Below are positions 16,580-25,190 of a DNA stretch of 53,186 nucleotides, in pieces. Position numbers and translations under genes: made by a program. The stretch lies in assembly GCA_002559145.1 (NCBI GenBank), contig NTXX01000018.1:1-53186 (forward strand), given 5' to 3'. Numbering within the stretch: position 1 is the first letter of the stretch; each line of letters opens with the position of its first letter. The stretch is from Bacillus sp. AFS006103 (GTDB lineage Bacteria; Bacillota; Bacilli; Bacillales; Cytobacillaceae). The notes under the pieces were generated by a model. That model was not told the DNA's origin. It saw nothing but the letters and a program-made list of their open reading frames with translations, and ran no database searches.

Positions 16580-17494
16580 TTACGAACCTTTATAAAATTT
16601 TAAGGTTTCATCTAATCCTGCCTGCAGATCATAGACCGGATTCCAACACAACAGATTCGCAGCTTTGGTATGATCTAATCGACTGTAGCGAATATCTCCC
16701 TTCCGTGCGGGCATGGGATGGGAAGGAATATTAATTGAAGCAAGTGAGGTGATCATCTGATAAAGCTCATTAATGCTCGTTTTCGAATTACAACCAATAT
16801 TGAAGATTTCATTGGTTCCTTTTTCAATCGATAGCACATTGGCTAACGCAACATCTTTCACATACACAAAATCCCTTGTCTGTTCACCATCTCCAAAAAT
16901 AAATGGAGTTTCACTATTAAGGACTTTCTTGAAAAATATAGAAATTACTCCCCCTTCTCCTTTTGAAGTTTGGCGGGGGCCATAAACATTGGCATATCTT
17001 AGAATGGTGAATGGAATGTTATGAAGTGTGTTAAATATTTGAATGTACATTTCTGAAGTATATTTAGAAATACCATAAAAGGATTGGGGCTGAATGGGGA
17101 AAGTCTCCTTTATACTGCAATCGTCTTTTTCTCCGTAAACGGCACACGAGGAGGAAAATATAAATTTTTTCACATTGAACCTATGGCAGCATTCAAGTAA
17201 ACGAATCGTCCCAAGAATATTTTGGTGCGCATCCCCGACTGGATCCTTTATAGAATGGGCCACATCCACTTGAGCGGCAAGATGAATAACCACATCCGGT
17301 TTTTCAACTTCAAATACCTTTGTTATTTGTGGGGAAGTAATGTCTACTTCAAAGAAACGGGCTTTTGGGGAAACAAATTCCCTTTTACCTGACAACAAAT
17401 TATCTACAACCAACGTTTCATGACCAAATTGAGTCAATAGATCAACGACATGGGAGCCAATGAATCCGGCTCCCCCCGTTACCATTACCTTCAT
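16580..17494 (-). CDS. NAD-dependent nucleotide-sugar epimerase/dehydratase
   Basis: A 304-aa extended SDR enzyme. The NAD motif is GGAGFIGSH near the N-terminus (residues 7-15). Catalytic elements are SSSCAVYG and the YxxxK pair in SFYGISKYTSE. It most resembles UDP-glucose/GlcNAc 4-epimerases that feed polysaccharide synthesis. ATG 17494 is preferred over the in-frame TTG 12 nt upstream, because GAAGG sits too close to the latter. It follows the CotS-like gene by 96 bp and precedes the kinase-like gene. Probable role: making a sugar donor for the glycosyltransferase of the same cluster. Confidence 0.87.
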   Translation of the reverse strand: MKVMVTGGAGFIGSHVVDLLTQFGHETLVVDNLLSGKREFVSPKARFFEVDITSPQITKVFEVEKPDVVIHLAAQVDVAHSIKDPVGDAHQNILGTIRLLECCHRFNVKKFIFSSSCAVYGEKDDCSIKETFPIQPQSFYGISKYTSEMYIQIFNTLHNIPFTILRYANVYGPRQTSKGEGGVISIFFKKVLNSETPFIFGDGEQTRDFVYVKDVALANVLSIEKGTNEIFNIGCNSKTSINELYQMITSLASINIPSHPMPARKGDIRYSRLDHTKAANLLCWNPVYDLQAGLDETLKFYKGS

Positions 17495-17590
17495 GGGTAT
17501 ACACAACCTTCAACAATAAGTATCGTGACATACCATACATTCTTTCTCATTTATCAAACCCCTTTGTAGTATTTAGTTTATGGGGCTGCT

Positions 17591-18664
17591 CTAATATAAA
17601 TCGAGTTCTTTTCCCCAAACTTCTATTTTCTCTAGATATCTTTTTAAAAGCGTGCTATTTCCTCCATCCAACACCTTTTGCAGATGACTGGAGAGCTTTT
17701 TTTCCAGGGTTCTCTGTAAATACGCCTTTTTTAGAAGTTTCAGTGGATTCTCACTGAAGGTTATTCCATATTTCAGCATTTCTTGACAATAAAGCTGTAC
17801 ACATTGACTTCGAATCTCTTCCTCCCTCTTTTGCCAATCCGAGCGAAAATCAATTAATAATTCGACTAGAACAACCAAATCATACCAACATGGATAATGT
17901 TTCGCAGACTCCCAATCTATCAAAGAGACTTTCCAATTCTCCTCCGCATCATTGGCATTCTCACAGCAAATATTGTGGACATGGAGATCGCCATGGATGA
18001 GACATTGTCCGGATTCCGTTATTTCCGGAAAAAAAACGGGGCCTTTTTTTAGTATTTTCTTGATGATTTTATACCTTGGCGCCACCAATTCTCTTAAGTT
18101 AGGATCTTTCATTGCCAGATCCAGGTTCTCCTTTGCTTTTTTGATTGCTTTAGTCCGCTCCTTTACTTTCTCCTCAGAATCAAAATGGGGAAGTGAGTTG
18201 TCAAAAAGATCGGCATGTTGCAAAAATTTTTTATCAAAAGTTATGGAATGAAATTTTGCCACCGTGGGGATAATTCGTTCTAAATGATGGGGAGCTAATT
18301 TGATTTGACCTCTTAGTGGCTTCAAACATTCGGTGAACATCCATGTTTCATTACCATTTACAAGCGGTTCAAGCCAATACAATTGCGGCATAAACTCGTG
18401 ATAAATGTTATAGGCTTTTTGATACATATTTATTTCCAGTCGATGATTTTCTTTCAGCGGCAGTTTATATATTTTAAGCACGATGGGATTGAACTCCTTC
18501 CCATCTGAAAGAACCATCTTCCAAATACTTGTCTTTTCGCGTGTGTTTTTGAGGCATTCGATACTTTCTTCCACTAAATTAACCTTTTTGCCAAGTACAT
18601 TTCCTAGCTTCTTTTCCCAATCAAATTGTTTCCAACATTTAATGATCTCTTCTAAACTATTCAA
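17591..18664 (-). CDS. CotS-family phosphotransferase-like protein
   Basis: A 357-aa protein with the aminoglycoside-phosphotransferase/choline-kinase fold. The catalytic loop is HGDLHVHN (224-231; D226, N231) and the metal-binding aspartate is D250 in LIDWE. B. subtilis CotS and its relatives (YtaA, YutH) are spore-coat proteins with this fold. Start is TTG 18664 behind GGGAGG. The gene lies between the ATP-grasp and epimerase genes. Whether it phosphorylates a sugar or acts structurally is not known. Confidence 0.78.
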   Translation of the reverse strand: MNSLEEIIKCWKQFDWEKKLGNVLGKKVNLVEESIECLKNTREKTSIWKMVLSDGKEFNPIVLKIYKLPLKENHRLEINMYQKAYNIYHEFMPQLYWLEPLVNGNETWMFTECLKPLRGQIKLAPHHLERIIPTVAKFHSITFDKKFLQHADLFDNSLPHFDSEEKVKERTKAIKKAKENLDLAMKDPNLRELVAPRYKIIKKILKKGPVFFPEITESGQCLIHGDLHVHNICCENANDAEENWKVSLIDWESAKHYPCWYDLVVLVELLIDFRSDWQKREEEIRSQCVQLYCQEMLKYGITFSENPLKLLKKAYLQRTLEKKLSSHLQKVLDGGNSTLLKRYLEKIEVWGKELDLY

Positions 18665-18695
18665 ATAAAAAATTCCCTCCCGCTTTTATCATTTC

Positions 18696-19874
18696 TTACT
18701 TTCTCCCCCATAAATTTCGCATATGGGAAACAAAACTTCGAACAAATGGAAGCGGGTCATTCCAAGCAAAAAGAGCCTCAACCTTTTTTCCAGATAAGCT
18801 CTTTATCCACTCCATTAACGTCATTTCACCATTTCTTTGTTTTTGGCGAAAGGAAAGAAAATCACGGACAAGGTAAACCCATTTGACCCCTTCCTTTTGC
18901 TTTGTCACTGGTGTTGGATTCTGCCCGGTAAGCGATAAATAATACAAGTAAGCCAAATTAACCCCACAAGCCATTGATAACGCTTGAGTTAATCCTATCC
19001 TTGAATTGATTTCAATAAATTTCAGTTTCCCATCTCTTGGGTCCCGTTTAAATTCGGCAATTGCCAAACCTTTGAATTGAATATCTTTTAGAAAGGTTGT
19101 GGCGAGTTGAATGACTTCTTCGTCCCTAATACTTAAGGCAAGAGCAGTGGATCCAAAGTGAGGGGGAAATTGATGTAATTTTTGATTCATCCACAAGCCA
19201 ATTAAATTCATCTTCTCGTCAAAAAAGGTTTTGACGGAATAAATACAATCCTCATCCCCAGGGATAACTTCCTGGATCATTAGTTCACCGAATGGCCGAT
19301 AAAAAAGGTACTCTTCTCTCAATTGGGAAGGTTGTGCTACTACGATGGCTTTTTTATAAAGACGATGATCGATATTTGAGCGGAAATGAGAAGAATAAAC
19401 TGGTTTTAATATGCACGGGAAGGTAATTTGATTGATGATTTGTTCGAACTGCTCTTCGTTATTTATCGCGTAGGTTTTTGGGCATGGCACATTTGATTTT
19501 ATGGCCAATTCATACGTTAATCTTTTATCTAATACGGCTTCAACAAGAGTGTGATTAGGTAAAAGAAACTTATAGTAATGTGAAAGGACAAACCTGTTTT
19601 TTGAAATAAACTGAACAAAGTCATCAGACCCGGCATACAAAACTGCCTTTTGTCCTAATTTTTGTGCCAGTCTGGTGAGAAATAGAATTAATGCAGGTCC
19701 TTCACTGACTGGATTCGGGCAACTTCCACATGTGGCAAACCTAGTTTTACCGATTTCATATTTTCCTTTCGTATCATATGCATATACCTTTATCCCTTTT
19801 TTCGCTAAACTCCGCACAATACCTATTCCCGTTGCACTTAGGTCAAGTACAACGGCAGGAACATCATGTCGCAT
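18696..19874 (-). CDS. ATP-grasp carboxylate-amine ligase-like protein
   Basis: A 392-aa protein with an N-terminal Rossmann-like preATP-grasp domain (VVLDLSATGIGIVRSLAKKG) and an ATP-grasp domain (FPCILKPVYSS; ELMIQEVIPGDEDCIYSV). The metal-binding strand is LKFIEINSRIG. Relatives include D-aspartate ligases and PylC-like enzymes that join an amino group to a carboxylate. SD GGAGG lies 8 nt before ATG 19874, and 15 bp separate it from the glycosyltransferase. In this context it may add an amino acid to a sugar or murein-like precursor, which is inference. Confidence 0.8.
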   Translation of the reverse strand: MRHDVPAVVLDLSATGIGIVRSLAKKGIKVYAYDTKGKYEIGKTRFATCGSCPNPVSEGPALILFLTRLAQKLGQKAVLYAGSDDFVQFISKNRFVLSHYYKFLLPNHTLVEAVLDKRLTYELAIKSNVPCPKTYAINNEEQFEQIINQITFPCILKPVYSSHFRSNIDHRLYKKAIVVAQPSQLREEYLFYRPFGELMIQEVIPGDEDCIYSVKTFFDEKMNLIGLWMNQKLHQFPPHFGSTALALSIRDEEVIQLATTFLKDIQFKGLAIAEFKRDPRDGKLKFIEINSRIGLTQALSMACGVNLAYLYYLSLTGQNPTPVTKQKEGVKWVYLVRDFLSFRQKQRNGEMTLMEWIKSLSGKKVEALFAWNDPLPFVRSFVSHMRNLWGRK

Positions 19875-19889
19875 ACACTTTTCCTCCTT

Positions 19890-21209
19890 TCATACTAATG
19901 ATAGATAGATTTCTTCAATCTTTTTGGTCATGCTACTTACGGTTAAATGTTGTTGAGCAAACGCCTGTGCATTGCCTGCTAATTCATTCCTTAGTGATTT
20001 TTTTCTCAAAAGGAGCGATAACTTTTCAGCAAGTTGTTTTGGGTTAGCTGGTTCAACGATAAATCCTGAAAAGTTATCATTAATGATTTCCGGAATACCA
20101 CCACAATTCGTCGTAAGAATTGCCTGATTCATAAACATTGCCTCGATTATTGAGATGGGCAGCGTATCACTTGTGGTTGGATGTACAAAAATGTCTGATT
20201 CACTTAACAATTTAGGTATGTCATCTCTGCTTCCTAAGAATGTTACGTTTTTTAATTTCAACTCACTAACCTGTTTCTTAAGCGTTTTTTTCATCTCCCC
20301 ATCACCTACAATCCGAACTTCTACATTTTTCAACTTGTCTTTAATAAGAGCCAGGGCTTTAAATAAGTACTTATGTCCTTTACGGGGACGAAGGCGTGAG
20401 ACACAGGTAATCACCGTTTTGCTCTCGCTTTTCTTAGCTTCCTTTTGAATATTCCATTCTCCAAAATCAATCCCGGTATATACAGTGGTCATTTTATATT
20501 CCTCCGCGCCTAAATTTTTTAGAATCGGGCGAAAGACATCACAAAGGATGATTAAATGATTGGCATTTTTGACCGCTTGACTATCAATCGCTGAAAAATA
20601 TATTTCCTCAACTGAACCCTTTTCCATCAGGTTAAACTTTAGTCTGTTTTGGGTCATAAATCCATGAGGTGTGAATAAAAGAGGTATTTGATTATACTGG
20701 TTTAGTATACTTATTACATTAGCAGTATAACGATCTTGTGCGTGAATAATGTCGTATTCCGCTAGATCAATATTCTTTAGCATCATATAAAAACTGTACA
20801 TTTTGCTGATATTGTGTAGTATTTTTGGATTATAGCTGCCATAACGTTTGTTAAAAAATTGGGTGAATTCCTCGGAGTATTTATTGCGTAATGTCTCCAT
20901 TTCATCGGCAGGAAAATGGTTTGGTGCGATTACATTGACACTATGTCCTAAATTTTCCAAACCGTCTTTAAGTGAGGTGATATAGTTTTGCAAACCACCG
21001 ATAAATGGATAATCCCAAAACGTTGTAATTAAAATCTTCATTTTTTTATCTTCAATTGGTTCTAAATGAATTTGCTGGATTTGCTCCCATTCAATCAATT
21101 GTCCTTCGTCAAATGGTTGATTGACCCCATAAAATTGATCCATTGCAGTGATTAGGTGAGGAAAAAGATTCGGAATAAAATGGTAGGCATTATGGTTTTC
21201 ATCCATCAT
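19890..21209 (-). CDS. Family-4 type glycosyltransferase with N-terminal extension
   Basis: A 439-aa GT-B retaining glycosyltransferase (CotSA-like). The GT core starts at M57 (MKILITTFWDYPFIGGLQNY), with the C-terminal nucleotide-sugar site in SRLRPRKGHKYL and HPTTSDTLPISIIEAM. The first 56 residues are an unusual extension (FIPNLFPHLITAMDQFYG). The upstream ATG overlaps the deacetylase stop by 4 bp, giving translational coupling. The internal ATG at 21041 has no clear SD, so the long form is preferred. It likely transfers a sugar in spore-surface glycan synthesis. Confidence 0.88.
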   Translation of the reverse strand: MMDENHNAYHFIPNLFPHLITAMDQFYGVNQPFDEGQLIEWEQIQQIHLEPIEDKKMKILITTFWDYPFIGGLQNYITSLKDGLENLGHSVNVIAPNHFPADEMETLRNKYSEEFTQFFNKRYGSYNPKILHNISKMYSFYMMLKNIDLAEYDIIHAQDRYTANVISILNQYNQIPLLFTPHGFMTQNRLKFNLMEKGSVEEIYFSAIDSQAVKNANHLIILCDVFRPILKNLGAEEYKMTTVYTGIDFGEWNIQKEAKKSESKTVITCVSRLRPRKGHKYLFKALALIKDKLKNVEVRIVGDGEMKKTLKKQVSELKLKNVTFLGSRDDIPKLLSESDIFVHPTTSDTLPISIIEAMFMNQAILTTNCGGIPEIINDNFSGFIVEPANPKQLAEKLSLLLRKKSLRNELAGNAQAFAQQHLTVSSMTKKIEEIYLSLV

Positions 21210-21862
21210 TTCCAGACCTTCCTTATGATTTCAAATGCTTCCGCATATTCTACCCCAACAGTCATTCCCCTTACCCTGGCTAAATATTTTACTCCGTCAT
21301 AAGAACGAGGATGTGGAAATGGTCTCATTTCTACATCATAATGCTGAAGTGATTTAAGCTTGTCATCGATGGAATTTGTAATATCTACAAAATAATTGGG
21401 TTTAAACTCCTTATCATTCGTATGCTGACTCCATTCACTCGAAGAAACCGTTTCAAAACAAAGAATCTCTACCGGTTTTTTTCCGGGTAACGGACGAGCA
21501 GCTGTTAACACTGCCTGAAACAAAATTTGGTGATCCCTGTTGGTGTCACCATAATGATGGGTGAAAATCATTGCCGGCTTATACTTGTCCAAAAGGTCTT
21601 CGATCGATTTATTGATTTCAACAAGCGGAATCGTTTCCATTAATAGATTGGGGAATTCTAAAAATAGGACCTCTTCCACTCCTAAATGTTTGTTTGCTTG
21701 CAGCATTAATCGCTGAATATGGTGTTCCTCTTCCTTTCGTCCCTTTGCAGCAATAACAGTAATTACCTTATAGCCATGATTAATTAACTTTTTGATTGTT
21801 CCGCCGCTCCCTAGAATTTCATCATCAGGATGAGCGGCAATCACTAACACATTCTCACTCAT
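21206..21862 (-). CDS. PIG-L/LmbE-family deacetylase
   Basis: A 218-aa zinc-dependent N-deacetylase of the PIG-L/BshB family. The signature AHPDDEILGSGG (A10-G21) carries two zinc ligands (H11, D14) and the catalytic D13. A later HHYGDTNRDHQ block supplies the third ligand. It removes acetyl from GlcNAc-type substrates. As first gene of the cluster it probably makes a free amino sugar for the ATP-grasp or glycosyltransferase step. SD GAGGTG before ATG 21862. BshB of bacillithiol synthesis is a relative, but no other bsh gene is here. Confidence 0.88.
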   Translation of the reverse strand: MSENVLVIAAHPDDEILGSGGTIKKLINHGYKVITVIAAKGRKEEEHHIQRLMLQANKHLGVEEVLFLEFPNLLMETIPLVEINKSIEDLLDKYKPAMIFTHHYGDTNRDHQILFQAVLTAARPLPGKKPVEILCFETVSSSEWSQHTNDKEFKPNYFVDITNSIDDKLKSLQHYDVEMRPFPHPRSYDGVKYLARVRGMTVGVEYAEAFEIIRKVWK

Positions 21863-21901
21863 TAAAGCACCTCAACTCCATTTAAAAATAGTATTCTTGT
21901 A

Positions 21902-21931
21902 ATTATATGAATATAAATTAAAGTGGATATG
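21902..21931 (-). promoter_or_regulatory. Candidate sigma-E-type promoter of spore-surface cluster
   Basis: On the minus strand CATATAAT (21902-21909) matches the sigma-E -10 CATACAAT at 7 of 8 positions, with CATATCC 15 bp upstream as a partial -35. It lies about 40 bp before the first gene of the cluster. Fits sporulation expression. Assignment is inference. Confidence 0.35.
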
Positions 21932-22020
21932 GACAATCTGCTTAAAATGGAAAAATGGGTGACTTAAAGCTTGTATTTGTTGGATTCAGCTTTCATAAAC
22001 AGATATACTCTTAAAAAAAA

Positions 22021-22045
22021 AAACATATGCAGTTCGCATATGTTT
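22021..22045 (-). terminator. Terminator of GGDEF-EAL gene
   Basis: AAACATATGC / GCATATGTTT with a 5-nt loop overlaps the stop codon and continues on the minus strand into a T-rich run. A near-copy of the palindrome lies at the other end of the gene (24261-24281). Confidence 0.75.
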
Positions 22046-24203
22046 ACATTTGCTGGATTAATTTTTCTTCAAAGTCCTCAACTGGTAATGGTTGACTAAA
22101 ATAATATCCTTGGGCTTCAAGACAACCATGTTGAAGAAGAAAGTTTGCTTGGCCTTTCGTTTCGACCCCCTCTGCGATCAATTGAAGTTTTAATAAATGC
22201 GCCATTAGAATGATGGTCTTGATAATGGTTTGATCATTTATGTCACTTGTGCACTCACGGATAAATGACTGATCGATTTTTAATTTATCTATCGGAAATC
22301 GCTTAAGATAATTAAGCGAACTATACCCTGTACCAAAGTCATCAATACTTATTAATACACCAATTTCTTTAAGCTCAAGTAGCGTTGAGATGGCCGATTC
22401 CACATCCATCGTCATACTTTCGGTAATTTCAATCTCTAAGTATTTCGGTTCTAGTCCTGTTTCATGTAAAACTTTACGTAGCAAATCAGGCAAATTCGTT
22501 TGCGTAAATTGTTTTGCAGAAATATTTATGGCGATCCTTAGTCTTGGTAATCCATCAGCCTGCCATTTCATCATTTGCTGACAGGCAGTTCGGATAACCC
22601 ATTCACCGATAGGAATAATCAAACCGGTTTCTTCGGCAAGCCGGATAAATTCGGCTGGGGAAATTAATCCTCTTTCCGGATGGTTCCAACGGATCAATGC
22701 TTCTGCCCCAATCATTTGATTGGTTTCAAGATTTATTTGGGGCTGATAGTATAATAAAAATTCGTTTCTTTTTAATGCTTTACGTAAGCGAATTTCCAAT
22801 TCTAATTCATAATGGTTTTTTTCTTTTAGATCGTCACTAAACAGTTGATAGTTATTTTTTCCAAGGCTCTTTGCAAAATACATGGCAAGATCAGCATTTT
22901 TTACAAGCATATCGAAGGATTCACCGTGTTCAGGGAAGATACTAATTCCGATACTTGGAGTAACCAAAATCTCGTTATGGGTTTGATAAAATGGCGCAGA
23001 TAAATTGGTAATAATGGCTTGTGCGACTTCACGAGCCCTTTTGCCATTTGAATTGGCAAGGAGAATCGTAAATTCATCCCCCCCATATCTGGCGATGGTA
23101 TCGTGATCATCTATTAGACGATTTAACTTTTCGGTAATTTCAACAAGTAATTTGTCGCCGATTTCATGGCCAAACGTGTCATTGACCGCTTTAAAACGAT
23201 CCAAATCAAGAAACAACAGGGCGAAATTTTCATGCTTTGCCTTGGCACTTTCTACCAAACCATTAAGTTTTTCTTTTAAAAAATATCTATTTGGAAGTCC
23301 TGTCAGTTGATCATGATAGGCCATGTGCTTAATCATTTTTTCTGTTTTAATTCTTTCTGTTACATCAATAACTGTTCCGATAACAGCAGTTTGCCCATGA
23401 TAATCGATAATTGACCCATAAATTTCTATAGTTAACAGCCTTTTATCTTTGCGGATGATCCGATATTGATATGTAATTGTAGACTCTTCCTTTGAAATTA
23501 ATTTAACTATATTCCCGGCTACAATCGGGAGGTCATCAGGATAGATAAGCTCGGATAAGTTCAATGTAGAGAGCTCCTCTTCACTATAACCAGTCATTTC
23601 ACATATACGTGGATTTACATAAACCAATTTTTCTTTTTGAAAAATATAAACGCCAATTAAAGAATTTTCTACTAAGCTTCTGTATTTTGCCTCAGCCTCG
23701 CTTAAGCTTTTTTCCGCATTTTTATGCACAGTAATATCTTTTATGATTCCGTAAACACCAATGATCTTATTTTTTACAAAGATAGGGATATTTGTTGCAA
23801 GGATTTCCTTTTGATTCCCTTCCTTATCAAAAATAGCACACTCATAGGTGGTAACCACCCCTGAAACTGCTTTACGGAAATTTGCCACTGTTTGTTCGAC
23901 ATCCGGAGGGATTAATAAGGGAATAAATGATTTATGGATAAGTTCATCTACCGTGTACCCAAATAATGACACAGCTTTATTAGCATTTAAAAAATTCCCA
24001 TTTAAATCAAAGGAGATGATGATATCAGGATTTTGCTCAAATAATGATTTGTAATATTGCTCATTTAGTTGCAGTTCCTCGGACTGTCGAAAAACTTTTC
24101 GAACAAATATTGCAGTGATAAACAAAATGATCACCAGCAAACTTATTAACACCACTGTTGTATAAATAGAAATATGAAAGGAAAAATATTGCATAAATGA
24201 CAA
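22044..24203 (-). CDS. PAS-PAS-GGDEF-EAL cyclic-di-GMP protein
   Basis: A 719-aa membrane-anchored signalling protein. One N-terminal membrane segment (about 13-36) is followed by PAS domains (about 42-160 and 167-290), GGDEF (about 297-455) and EAL (about 465-715). The diguanylate cyclase motif is intact (GGDEF 374-378), and the EAL motif (501-503) with DDFGTGYSS (621-629) indicates a competent phosphodiesterase. The RxxD product-inhibition site is absent, since DDHD stands where it would be. It is monocistronic. Net activity cannot be predicted; PAS input probably chooses. Confidence 0.93.
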   Translation of the reverse strand: MSFMQYFSFHISIYTTVVLISLLVIILFITAIFVRKVFRQSEELQLNEQYYKSLFEQNPDIIISFDLNGNFLNANKAVSLFGYTVDELIHKSFIPLLIPPDVEQTVANFRKAVSGVVTTYECAIFDKEGNQKEILATNIPIFVKNKIIGVYGIIKDITVHKNAEKSLSEAEAKYRSLVENSLIGVYIFQKEKLVYVNPRICEMTGYSEEELSTLNLSELIYPDDLPIVAGNIVKLISKEESTITYQYRIIRKDKRLLTIEIYGSIIDYHGQTAVIGTVIDVTERIKTEKMIKHMAYHDQLTGLPNRYFLKEKLNGLVESAKAKHENFALLFLDLDRFKAVNDTFGHEIGDKLLVEITEKLNRLIDDHDTIARYGGDEFTILLANSNGKRAREVAQAIITNLSAPFYQTHNEILVTPSIGISIFPEHGESFDMLVKNADLAMYFAKSLGKNNYQLFSDDLKEKNHYELELEIRLRKALKRNEFLLYYQPQINLETNQMIGAEALIRWNHPERGLISPAEFIRLAEETGLIIPIGEWVIRTACQQMMKWQADGLPRLRIAINISAKQFTQTNLPDLLRKVLHETGLEPKYLEIEITESMTMDVESAISTLLELKEIGVLISIDDFGTGYSSLNYLKRFPIDKLKIDQSFIRECTSDINDQTIIKTIILMAHLLKLQLIAEGVETKGQANFLLQHGCLEAQGYYFSQPLPVEDFEEKLIQQM

Positions 24204-24260
24204 ACCTCCGAAAATTGCTTCACCATTCGATATTAATAATACCCGTAAAAACTCGAGAAA

Positions 24261-24281
24261 ACATATGCATTACGCATATGC
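24261..24281. repeat. CATATGC...GCATATG palindrome
   Basis: CATATGC (24262-24268) / GCATATG (24274-24280) with an ATTAC loop, about 60 bp before the GGDEF-EAL start. Nearly the same as the terminator hairpin at 22021-22045. It may terminate minus-strand transcription entering from upstream. Confidence 0.55.
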
Positions 24282-24310
24282 TTTCTAAAACAGGAATTTT
24301 TATTCAAGGA

Positions 24311-24540
24311 TTATTTACTGAAAGCCTTCTTCAAGGCATTGCCTGACTTGACTAGTGCAGCTTTTCCGTGATCAATTACTACAGCCATGTGATAAATCCA
24401 TGAATCGTACCGTCGATGGTAATGCAATTTGCAAGGTTCGTTAAGGTTCGGCAAACATTATCATGCGTTTCAATGTTACCGACTACCCATCCTCCTCCGT
24501 TCAGTTCGATAATTGTCTTTTTTTCCTTCTAAGAAATGAA
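24311..24540 (-). pseudogene. Frameshifted small gene, unknown family
   Basis: On the minus strand three joined frames give a coherent short protein: VHFLEGKK, then TIIELNGGGWVVGNIETHDN and on to DGTIHGFI, then MAVVIDHGKAALVKSGNAL and on to KKAFSK with stop at 24311-24313. Two frame changes are needed (near 24520 and near 24390). Stops directly interrupt each frame. It lies just downstream of the 55-aa gene at 24550-24717. Family not recognised. Decay is inferred from the complementary frames. Confidence 0.35.
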
Positions 24541-24549
24541 CTTTGTTGT

Positions 24550-24717
24550 TTAAAATCTTGTTAACTTTTTCATGATTGCTGTTTTTCGTTCCTTATCTAT
24601 AATTCTAGTTAAATCAAGTGCATATTCATGACCTTTATTTTTCGATTTTAAGATTTCTCTGATTGCATTTTTCACACTTTCTTCAGTATCCGTAACCATA
24701 ATGATCTTCCGCAGCAT
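24550..24717 (-). CDS. Small protein of unknown function
   Basis: A 55-aa charged protein (MLRKIIMVTDTEESVKNAIR...). The ATG at 24717 has GGTGGGG 5 nt upstream, preferred over the start 14 codons earlier. It looks like an amphipathic helical protein, ending KERKTAIMKKLTRF. I do not recognise it. The decayed frame at 24311-24540 follows on the same strand. It could be part of a longer ancestral gene. Confidence 0.4.
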   Translation of the reverse strand: MLRKIIMVTDTEESVKNAIREILKSKNKGHEYALDLTRIIDKERKTAIMKKLTRF

Positions 24718-24832
24718 GCCTTCCCCACCTCTAATCCTTTGCTGGAATTCATATATCAATTATTAATAAAGTTGATGCATCGAATGTTTCTTTTAGACGC
24801 AAATTTTGCATAGATACAAGTAAAAAAATCAC

Positions 24833-24841
24833 AGTGGATAA
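24833..24841 (+). promoter_or_regulatory. Near-consensus DnaA box upstream of sda
   Basis: AGTGGATAA matches the DnaA box complement TGTGGATAA at 8 of 9 positions, about 110 bp before sda. In B. subtilis, DnaA boxes upstream of sda let DnaA activate it, linking replication status to sporulation. Confidence 0.45.
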
Positions 24842-24951
24842 ATTTTTTTTCCTAGTTTGAACTTTTTGTGGAATTTCATCATTATACCCCCAAAAAGTTT
24901 GAATTTATTTTAAGATAGTCATAGAAATCTTAAAAAACGAGGGATATACTT

Positions 24952-25095
24952 TTGAAATCACTGCAGCAGCTACAAGATACTTTTTTAATTGATGCCTACC
25001 ACGAAGCCATCCGCCTAGAACTTTGCACTGACTTTATTCATTTATTACTAACTGAAATTAGTCATCGAAAATTAATTCATGAAACTATTAACTAA
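24952..25095 (+). CDS. sda: Sda-like sporulation histidine kinase inhibitor
   Basis: A 47-aa helical-hairpin protein, starting at TTG 24952 behind CGAGGGA (7 nt spacing). The core LQDTFLIDAYHEAIRLELCT (5-24), then DFIHLLLTEISHRKL, parallels B. subtilis Sda ([20 protein letters not shown], then DFIELIENEIKRRSL). Sda binds KinA/KinB and blocks autophosphorylation, stopping sporulation when replication is disturbed. Length is the family norm (46-53). A strong terminator follows at 25104-25129. It lies in a stretch with no other plus-strand gene, so the local context adds only the DnaA-like box. Confidence 0.82.
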   Translation: MKSLQQLQDTFLIDAYHEAIRLELCTDFIHLLLTEISHRKLIHETIN

Positions 25096-25103
25096 GCCTT
25101 TAG

Positions 25104-25129
25104 ACCATTCGAATTCGGATGGTTTTTTT
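25104..25129 (+). terminator. Terminator of sda
   Basis: ACCATTCG / CGGATGGT (one mismatch) with an AATT loop, then T7, 8 nt past the sda stop. Confidence 0.85.
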
Positions 25130-25136
25130 AACACAA

Positions 25137-25176
25137 AAAGGGTGTCAGGCACTGAATGTTGTGCTTGAGACCCTTT
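25137..25176. repeat. GGGTGTCAGGCAC-family hairpin acting as terminator
   Basis: A 16-bp stem (25137-25152 / 25161-25176, two mismatches) with an 8-nt loop lies 14 nt past the amidase stop. On the minus strand it runs into TTTTTG, so it probably terminates the amidase transcript. One arm begins AAAGGGTGTCAGGCAC, the dispersed repeat core. Confidence 0.8.
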
Positions 25177-25190
25177 ATTAACTACAGCAG

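Noticed and set aside
21206..21862. Deacetylase as BshB of bacillithiol synthesis
   Set aside because: No bshA or bshC nearby, and the operon is a glycan-type cluster. The family alone does not decide it.
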